Below, in pieces: positions 58,604 through 64,000 of a stretch of 64,000 bases of DNA. The translations under genes were made by a program, and so were the position numbers. This DNA is from Aeromicrobium panaciterrae (lineage in GTDB: Bacteria; Actinomycetota; Actinomycetes; Propionibacteriales; Nocardioidaceae), in NCBI RefSeq assembly GCF_031457275.1, contig NZ_JAVDWH010000001.1:434001-498000 (forward strand), given 5' to 3'. Below the pieces are notes generated by a model. It made no database searches, was not told the DNA's origin, and saw only the letters and a list, made by a program, of their open reading frames with translations. Numbering within the stretch: position 1 is the first letter of the stretch; each line of letters begins with the position of its first letter.

Positions 58604-59574
58604 CGAAGATGCCCCTCTCCAAAGGTTTGAACGCCGGACTGCGCGCGGCCATGGAGGCCGACGAGAAGGTCCTGATCATGGGCGAGGATGTCGGCCGACT
58701 CGGTGGCGTCTTCCGCATCACGGACGGACTTCAGAAGGACTTCGGCGAGAGCCGGGTCATCGATTCCCCGCTCTCCGAGCAGGGCATCCTCGGCACCGCG
58801 GTCGGTATGGCGATGCGCGGCTATCGCCCCGTGCTTGAGATCCAGTTCGACGGTTTCGTCTACCCCGCGTACGACCAGATCGTCAGCCAGGTCGCGAAGT
58901 TCCACTTCCGCAGCGCCGGCAAGGTCAAGATGCCGATGGTCATCCGCATCCCATTCGGTGGAGGTATCGGCGCAGTTGAGCACCACTCGGAGAGCCCCGA
59001 GGGTCAGTTCGCGCTGACTGCCGGCCTCAAGGTCGTCGCGTGCTCCAACGCCAACGACGCCTACTGGATGATTCAGCAGGCCATCGCGAGTGACGACCCG
59101 ATCGTGTTCATGGAGCCCAAGCGTCGCTACTGGGATCAGGGCGAGGTCGACCTCGACCACGACCCGTTCCCGCTGCACAAGTCGCGCATCGTTCGTGAAG
59201 GCACCGACGCGACCCTGATCGCGTACGGGCCGATGGTCAAGACGTGCCTGGAGTCCGCTGACGCGGCAGCTGAGGACGGAGTCAACCTCGAGGTCATCGA
59301 CCTGCGTACGTTGTCGCCGCTCGACCTCGACCCGGTCTATGACTCGGTGCGCAAGACGGGTCACGCCGTCGTCGTGCACGAGGCTGCCCAGACCCTCGGC
59401 CTTGGTGCCGAGATCTCCTCGCGCATCACCGAGACCTGCTTCTACAGCCTTGAGGCGCCGGTACTCCGCGTCACTGGCTACGACATGCCGTATCCGCCGA
59501 GCCGCACCGAGGAAGAGTTCCTGCCGGGACTCGACCGCGTGCTCGACGCCGTCGACCGTTCGCTGGAGTACTGA
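58600..59574 (+). CDS. 2-oxoacid dehydrogenase E1 component, beta subunit
   Basis: A 324-residue transketolase-like partner of E1 alpha. Conserved GEDVGRLGGVFRITDGLQKDFG near the N-terminus, DSPLSEQGILGTAVGMAMRGYRPV, and the C-terminal EVIDLRTLSPLD and VVHEA strands. It overlaps E1 alpha by ATGA and E2 by one nucleotide, so the complex is made from one message. Substrate assignment follows that of the alpha subunit. Confidence 0.93.
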   Translation: MTKMPLSKGLNAGLRAAMEADEKVLIMGEDVGRLGGVFRITDGLQKDFGESRVIDSPLSEQGILGTAVGMAMRGYRPVLEIQFDGFVYPAYDQIVSQVAKFHFRSAGKVKMPMVIRIPFGGGIGAVEHHSESPEGQFALTAGLKVVACSNANDAYWMIQQAIASDDPIVFMEPKRRYWDQGEVDLDHDPFPLHKSRIVREGTDATLIAYGPMVKTCLESADAAAEDGVNLEVIDLRTLSPLDLDPVYDSVRKTGHAVVVHEAAQTLGLGAEISSRITETCFYSLEAPVLRVTGYDMPYPPSRTEEEFLPGLDRVLDAVDRSLEY

Positions 59575-60938
59575 TGAGTGAGTTCAAGCTTCCCGACGTT
59601 GGTGAAGGCCTGACCGAGGCAGAGATCGTTCTGTGGAAGGTCAAGGTCGGCGACGTCATCAAGGTCAACGACATCATCGTCGACATCGAGACAGCCAAGT
59701 CGATCGTCGAACTGCCCAGCCCGTACGAAGGCACCATCGACGCCCTGCTCGTCGCCGAAGGTGAGACGGTCGCGGTCGGTACGCCGATCATCCGCATCCT
59801 GTCGGCAGACGAGGCGGCAACACCTGAAGCCGCAGCGCCTGCGGCCGCAGCCCCCGCGGTGAGTGCGCCAACGGCCAGCGACTTCTCGACCCCAGAGTTC
59901 ATCGGCGCACCCGCGGCCGTTGGCTCGGCTCAGGCCGCCGAGCCGTCCGCACCTCCGGAAGAGCGCCAGAAGGTGCTCGTTGGCTACGGTCCGCGCGCAT
60001 CGTCGCTCAAGCGCCGCGCCCGCAAGGGCGCTGTCGCGTCGGTCGACACCGAGAAGGTTTCTCAGCGCAAGCCGCTGCGTGCGCTGGCCAAGCCGCCCGT
60101 ACGCAAGCTCGCCAAGGATCTCGGAGTGGACCTCGGCTCGGTGCCGAGCGCCGGCGAGATCATTACTCGTGCTGACGTCGAGGCGTTCGCCGGGCTCGCT
60201 GAGACGCCGGCTGCTCCTGCGGCCCGACCGTCGTCCGTTGGCGACGTACGCGTGCCGATCAAGGGTGTTCGCAAGATGACTGCCGCCGCCATGGTGTCGT
60301 CGGCCTTCACTGCGCCACACGTCACCGAATGGGTCACGGTCGATGTCACCCGGACGATGGATCTGGTCAAACAGCTCAAGAAGGACCCCGCGTTCAAGGA
60401 CGTCCGGGTCTCACCTCTGCTGATCGTCGCCAAGGCAGTGCTGCTCGCGATGAAACACACGCCCGAGATCAACTCGTCGTGGGACGAGGCCGCCCAGGAG
60501 ATCGTGCTCAAGGGCTCGGTCAACCTCGGCATCGCCGCCGCAACCCCGCGCGGACTGGTCGTACCCAACGTTGTTGGTGCCGACTCGATGACGATGGTCG
60601 AGCTGGGGCAGGCGTTCGGTGAGCTCATCACCACGGCCCGCGACGGCAAGACGCAGCCCGCCCAGATGGCTGGTGGATCGTTCACGATCACCAACATCGG
60701 CGTTTTCGGTATCGACGCGGGAACACCGATTCTCAACCCGGGTGAAGCCGGCATCCTCGCTGTGGGTGCGATCAACAAGCGCCCGTGGGTCGGTGACAAC
60801 GATGAGATCGTTGCCCGCTGGGTCACGACGTTGGCACTGAGCTTCGATCACCGTCTGGTCGACGGCGAACAGGGCTCGCATTTCCTCGCCGATGTCGCCG
60901 CGATCCTGCGCGATCCGGCAGTTGCGCTGACCTACTAG
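59574..60938 (+). CDS. 2-oxoacid dehydrogenase E2 component (dihydrolipoamide acyltransferase)
   Basis: A 454-residue E2. A single lipoyl domain (1-78) carries Lys42 in DIETAKSIVELPSP, a wording closer to branched-chain E2 (BkdC) than to pyruvate E2. An Ala/Pro linker follows, then the E3/E1-binding domain (KPPVRKLAKDLGVDL near 163-180) and the catalytic core with SFDHRLVDG (His426, Asp430). It completes the operon; a terminator follows within 15 nt of the stop. Confidence 0.93.
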   Translation: MSEFKLPDVGEGLTEAEIVLWKVKVGDVIKVNDIIVDIETAKSIVELPSPYEGTIDALLVAEGETVAVGTPIIRILSADEAATPEAAAPAAAAPAVSAPTASDFSTPEFIGAPAAVGSAQAAEPSAPPEERQKVLVGYGPRASSLKRRARKGAVASVDTEKVSQRKPLRALAKPPVRKLAKDLGVDLGSVPSAGEIITRADVEAFAGLAETPAAPAARPSSVGDVRVPIKGVRKMTAAAMVSSAFTAPHVTEWVTVDVTRTMDLVKQLKKDPAFKDVRVSPLLIVAKAVLLAMKHTPEINSSWDEAAQEIVLKGSVNLGIAAATPRGLVVPNVVGADSMTMVELGQAFGELITTARDGKTQPAQMAGGSFTITNIGVFGIDAGTPILNPGEAGILAVGAINKRPWVGDNDEIVARWVTTLALSFDHRLVDGEQGSHFLADVAAILRDPAVALTY

Positions 60939-60950
60939 CTTTGTGGATTT

Positions 60951-60972
60951 CCCCTGTCTCCACAGGGGTTTC
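60951..60972 (+). terminator. Intrinsic terminator after the 2-oxoacid dehydrogenase operon
   Basis: CCCCTGT (60951-60957) pairs with ACAGGGG (60962-60968) over CTCC, followed by TTTC. Confidence 0.8.
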
Positions 60973-61003
60973 ATTCACTCAAACGGCTGTCGGTGGTGCG
61001 TTC

Positions 61004-61009
61004 TAGGTT
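61004..61009 (+). promoter_or_regulatory. Leaderless -10 for the DUF222-HNH gene
   Basis: TAGGTT ends 6 nt before the ATG at 61016. Confidence 0.55.
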
Positions 61010-61015
61010 GGAAGT

Positions 61016-62257
61016 ATGTTCACCGAAATCGCCACCGAGGACGTGCTCAGGGCTGTCCGCGCGCACGATTTCGAGGATGAATCAGAACTCAGTTTTGGTG
61101 CTGCCCGCATCGATGCGCTGGTGGCGCTTGAGCGGCTGTCTCGCGTGGTCAGTTCCGAGCAGGCGAGGCACATTGCCGCGCTGCACGAGTCGCGCGCTGA
61201 GGACATGGGGATCGGTCGTGGCGACCCAACGCTGTCTGTCATCGGCGAGGTGGCGATGGCTCGCAACATCGGACCGTCAGCCGCAGGCACCCAAGTGGGT
61301 CTGGCCCTCGGGCTCAAGCGATTGCCGCGGGTTGCCGAGCTGTTCAGCGACGGTGTGATTCCTCAGCCAGTCGCGCAGGCCGTCGTCAACGAATCAGTGT
61401 GTCTCGACGTTGATGACTCGATCGTGTTCGACGGTGAGATCGCTCCGCGGCTACCAGGCCTGACGGCCAAGAAGGCGGCCAAGGCCGCGCGGCGTGAAGT
61501 CGTGCGGATCGACGTAGAGGCTGCCCGCGCTCGTGCCGAGCGCAACCGCGCCGACCAGCGCGTGTCGATGTTTCCCGACACCGATGGCGTCGCGATCCTG
61601 CAGGTTCGCGGACCGGCCGAACAGATTCTCGCCTCCTACAACGCCCTCGACTCGTGGGCTCGCGGTCTCCGTTCGGCCGGTGATGAGCGCACCGTCGGCC
61701 AGATCATGGCCCAGACCCTGGTTGAGCGTGTCACCGGACTCGCTAGTGCCGATGCGATCGATGTCGAGATCCAGCTCGTCGTGGATGCGCCCACCCTGCT
61801 CGGTCAGGATGGCGAACCGGTCGACCTCGTTGGCTACGGCCCCATCAGCCCTGATGTGTCAGACGACCTCATCGCCCACGCACCCAATCCGTCGATCCGC
61901 CGCCTGCTGACGGACCCGATCGACGGCGCACTCCTCGTACGCGAACCCCGCCGTCGGCGCTTCGACTCACCAACGCGCAGGCACATTCGGACCCGTGACC
62001 GGATCTGTCGCATGCCGGGGTGCGATGCCACGATCCGCGATGACGACCACATTCATGACCACTCGCTCGGCGGACTCACGACAGCCGACAACGGCCAAGG
62101 CCTCTGCAAGAGGTCGCACACCATCAAGTCTTTGCCGGGCTGGAAGGTCACGTCTCAGGGCAAGACCACGATCTGGCAGACACCGACTGGCCACACCTAC
62201 CGCAGCGACCCGCCATCAGTGCTGCCCCGCAGCCAACCCGGCCACCTCCGCCAATAG
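61016..62257 (+). CDS. DUF222 domain protein with C-terminal HNH endonuclease motif (13E12 family)
   Basis: A 413-residue protein of the actinobacterial 13E12/DUF222 family, usually present in many copies per genome. The N-terminal alpha-helical DUF222 region runs to about 310. The C-terminal HNH part has CRMPGCDATIRDDDHIHDHSLGGLTTADNGQGLCKRSHTIK, with both zinc-binding Cys pairs and the HNH His/Asn residues. Nuclease activity and role are not established for the family. Multiplicity suggests mobility, but no repeats or att sites flank it. Confidence 0.93.
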   Translation: MFTEIATEDVLRAVRAHDFEDESELSFGAARIDALVALERLSRVVSSEQARHIAALHESRAEDMGIGRGDPTLSVIGEVAMARNIGPSAAGTQVGLALGLKRLPRVAELFSDGVIPQPVAQAVVNESVCLDVDDSIVFDGEIAPRLPGLTAKKAAKAARREVVRIDVEAARARAERNRADQRVSMFPDTDGVAILQVRGPAEQILASYNALDSWARGLRSAGDERTVGQIMAQTLVERVTGLASADAIDVEIQLVVDAPTLLGQDGEPVDLVGYGPISPDVSDDLIAHAPNPSIRRLLTDPIDGALLVREPRRRRFDSPTRRHIRTRDRICRMPGCDATIRDDDHIHDHSLGGLTTADNGQGLCKRSHTIKSLPGWKVTSQGKTTIWQTPTGHTYRSDPPSVLPRSQPGHLRQ

Positions 62258-62306
62258 GTAGACATAAGCGGGCCTGCCAGCGCATTTCCCATCGAGACGC
62301 GTTGGA

Positions 62307-62780
62307 TCAGGATGGGAGCTGAACGAGCATGTAGGTCGCTGTTGCGCGAGCGAGATCTCGGCCCTCGGCGTCGCAGATCACGCATTCGGCACTCAGGATC
62401 AGACGCCCGCGATGGACAACGCTGGCGCGCGCAGTTAGTGGGCCGCTCTTCGGTTGCCGGAAGTAGCGGATGTGCATATCGGTGGTGACCTGGATGTGCT
62501 CCGTGTCGTTCAGCGATCGGGTGAGTGCCATAGCGGCGGTCACGTCGGCGAAAGTCGCAAGCATGCCGCCGTGCACCGTTCCAGGAGCCGATCCTGCCGT
62601 CTCCGCGTTGAGTTCCATGGTCGTCTCGGCTGAACCCTCGGTGATCGAAACAATCGTGATTCCCATGCGGTCATGAAGGCGAACCAGTTCACGGTTCAGG
62701 ATCGTGGCGGTCTCGAGATCGCCAGCGTTTAGGGCTGCAACGGCACGCTCGCGAACCGATGACTCAACTTCGTCCGACAT
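62307..62780 (-). CDS. PaaI family thioesterase (hot-dog fold)
   Basis: A 157-residue acyl-CoA thioesterase, different from the one at 16940. Motif GSAPGTVHGGMLATFADVTAAMAL and strands DMHIRYFRQPKSGPL are typical. It is leaderless (TAGGTT 6 nt before the ATG) and divergent from an MFS transporter across 38 nt, so the two may be jointly controlled. Confidence 0.9.
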   Translation of the reverse strand: MSDEVESSVRERAVAALNAGDLETATILNRELVRLHDRMGITIVSITEGSAETTMELNAETAGSAPGTVHGGMLATFADVTAAMALTRSLNDTEHIQVTTDMHIRYFRQPKSGPLTARASVVHRGRLILSAECVICDAEGRDLARATATYMLVQLPS

Positions 62781-62786
62781 CTGTCC

Positions 62787-62812
62787 AACCTACGCCTCCT
62801 GCGCTCTAGTCT
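62787..62812. promoter_or_regulatory. Divergent leaderless promoters (thioesterase and MFS gene)
   Basis: TAGGTT (62792-62787, minus) is 6 nt from the ATG at 62780, and TAGTCT (62807-62812, plus) is 6 nt from the GTG at 62819. The two -10 elements are only 14 nt apart, so simultaneous initiation would interfere. Confidence 0.55.
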
Positions 62813-62818
62813 GGCGGG

Positions 62819-64000
62819 GTGACCGAGGCCAGCCCACAACAGCGAGGCGCGCTGCTGGTGTGGTTCGTCGGGCTGCTGATCTACCTGCTCGCGGTGTTCC
62901 ACCGGTCGTCGCTGGCGGTTGCTGGTCTGGCTGCGACCGAGCGGTTCGACATCACGGCTGCGCAGCTGTCGACGTTCACGATGCTGCAGCTGCTGGTCTA
63001 CACCGCGATGCAGATCCCGGTGGGGCTGATCCTCGATCGCTTCGGCTCACGCCGCGTCATGCTCACCGGGCTGGTGACGCTCACGGCGGCGCAGACGTTG
63101 TTCGCGGTCGCCGACACGTACGCGATCGCCCTCATCGCGCGAGTCATCGTCGGCATCGGCGACGCCATGATCTTTGTGTGTCTCCTCCGCTTGGTGAACA
63201 CCTGGTTCGTGCCTCGTCGCATCCCGTTCTTCACGCAGATGACCGGCGTCCTCGGTCAGCTCGGCGCAATCATCGCGGCGGTGCCGATGACGTTGGCACT
63301 GCGCGAGCTCGGCTGGACCAAGGCGTATCTCCTTGCCGCGGCGATCGGCATCGTCCTTCTGATCGCACTCCTGATCTTCATTCGCGACTCGCCAGTTGAG
63401 CGATCCGCGAGCGGCCCGGCGATGTCGCTCACCACGATCCGACGCAGCCTGGCCGAGTCGTGGGAGCACCCCGGCACGCGCCTGGGCTTGTGGACGCATT
63501 TCACAACGCAGTTCAGCGCCACGACGCTCGGACTCCTGTGGGGCTATCCGTTCTTCGTACGCGGCGAGAATCTGTCCTCGGGGCAGGCCGGCGCGTTGCT
63601 GACGATCTTGGTGGTCGCGGTCATGGCGGCCGGCCCGGCGTTGGCGTGGTTCATCACCCGACACCCGTGGCACCGCTCAACACTGGTGCTCGCGATCGTC
63701 TCGGCGATTGTCGTGATGTGGACCATCGTGCTGGCGTGGCGAGGGGATGCGCCGTTCTGGTTGCTGGTCCTCCTGATGGTCGCGGTGGGCGTCGGTGGCC
63801 CTGCCTCGATGATCGGCTTCGACTTCGGGCGGTCGTTCAATCCCGAGCATCGCATGGGAGCAGCCATCGGCATCATCAACCAGGGCGGATTCTTCGCCAG
63901 CCTCGTGCTGGTCATTGCGATCGGCATCATCCTCGACTGGCGAACGCCCGGCAGCAGCACGGCGTACACACCCGAGGCATTCCGCTGGGCGATGTCGTTC
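62819..64000 (+). CDS. MFS transporter, 3' truncated by window end
   Basis: From the GTG at 62819 the frame stays open to the last base (394 residues so far). It has about eleven helices and the MFS loop 2-3 motif GLILDRFGSRRVML at about 67-80, with FHRSSLAVAGLAATERFDI near the start, as in NarK/oxalate-formate-type or sugar-phosphate antiporter-like members. Substrate unknown. The start is set by TAGTCT 6 nt upstream. Confidence 0.9.
   Translation, partial: MTEASPQQRGALLVWFVGLLIYLLAVFHRSSLAVAGLAATERFDITAAQLSTFTMLQLLVYTAMQIPVGLILDRFGSRRVMLTGLVTLTAAQTLFAVADTYAIALIARVIVGIGDAMIFVCLLRLVNTWFVPRRIPFFTQMTGVLGQLGAIIAAVPMTLALRELGWTKAYLLAAAIGIVLLIALLIFIRDSPVERSASGPAMSLTTIRRSLAESWEHPGTRLGLWTHFTTQFSATTLGLLWGYPFFVRGENLSSGQAGALLTILVVAVMAAGPALAWFITRHPWHRSTLVLAIVSAIVVMWTIVLAWRGDAPFWLLVLLMVAVGVGGPASMIGFDFGRSFNPEHRMGAAIGIINQGGFFASLVLVIAIGIILDWRTPGSSTAYTPEAFRWAMSF

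Noticed and set aside
61016-62257. DUF222-HNH gene as a homing endonuclease or mobile element
   Set aside because: No interrupted gene, flanking repeats or att sites. The family is a normal multi-copy actinobacterial feature.

Overview
This is a gene-dense chromosomal window from a high-GC actinobacterium. The mprA-mprB-pepD order, the DUF222/HNH (13E12-type) protein, the HelD-like helicase, the AtuA operon and many leaderless genes fit Nocardioidales (an Aeromicrobium- or Nocardioides-like genome). That placement is inference. I saw no tRNA, rRNA, insertion sequence, prophage or CRISPR array. Both ends cut a gene.

Layout. 1-1559: the end of a siderophore ABC transporter. 1569-9554: OsmC; an SDR-DUF2867 protein; an ArsR-SRPBCC-VOC operon; an HSDL2-like SDR divergent from a hydrolase/enoyl-CoA hydratase/nitroreductase operon; a large unrecognised protein. 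9655-13812: a membrane-anchored molybdopterin oxidoreductase with a fasciclin lipoprotein, a histidine phosphatase and an unrecognised His-rich membrane protein. 13838-23788: two SDRs, a phosphofructokinase, a thioesterase/HxlR pair, a Baeyer-Villiger-type monooxygenase, SIMPL, TauE/SafE, an HSL-type esterase and a DUF3352 protein. The first SDR, the monooxygenase and the esterase each carry an ATAC-CGnnn-GTAT site over the promoter, which suggests one shared regulator.

23859-29608 is the most unusual region. Six tandem paralogous genes encode secreted two-domain proteins of about 260-275 residues with exactly two cysteines in each mature chain. Every copy has its own TANNNT promoter and a near-identical stem-loop at the predicted 5' end of the mRNA. 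The stem varies in a pair-preserving way and sits 18-20 nt before the start codon. Most copies are also followed by their own terminator-like hairpin. I do not recognise the family; the C-terminal domain resembles NPCBM-type carbohydrate-binding modules.

29626-39403 is an eight-gene acyl-CoA operon (TetR, TIGR03084, AtuA, two acyl-CoA dehydrogenases, a biotin-dependent acyl-CoA carboxylase, enoyl-CoA hydratase) behind a 38-bp palindrome. It suggests breakdown of acyclic terpenes or other branched acids. 39501-47989 holds a HelD-like helicase, a metallophosphoesterase, a 37-residue membrane protein, an M20 peptidase, a fused PhzE/TrpE-G synthase, a racemase and an EamA permease. 48089-51806 is an MprAB-PepD envelope-stress module with matching 11-bp-period sites before both mprA and pepD. 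51845-64000 holds a fructosamine-kinase-like protein, a low-molecular-weight phosphatase, a holin-like membrane protein, an EamA permease, an aminotransferase, a secreted esterase, a branched-chain/pyruvate dehydrogenase operon, a DUF222-HNH protein, a thioesterase and a truncated MFS transporter.

At least sixteen genes start 6-8 nt downstream of a TANNNT hexamer with no Shine-Dalgarno sequence, so leaderless transcription is common here and decides several start codons.
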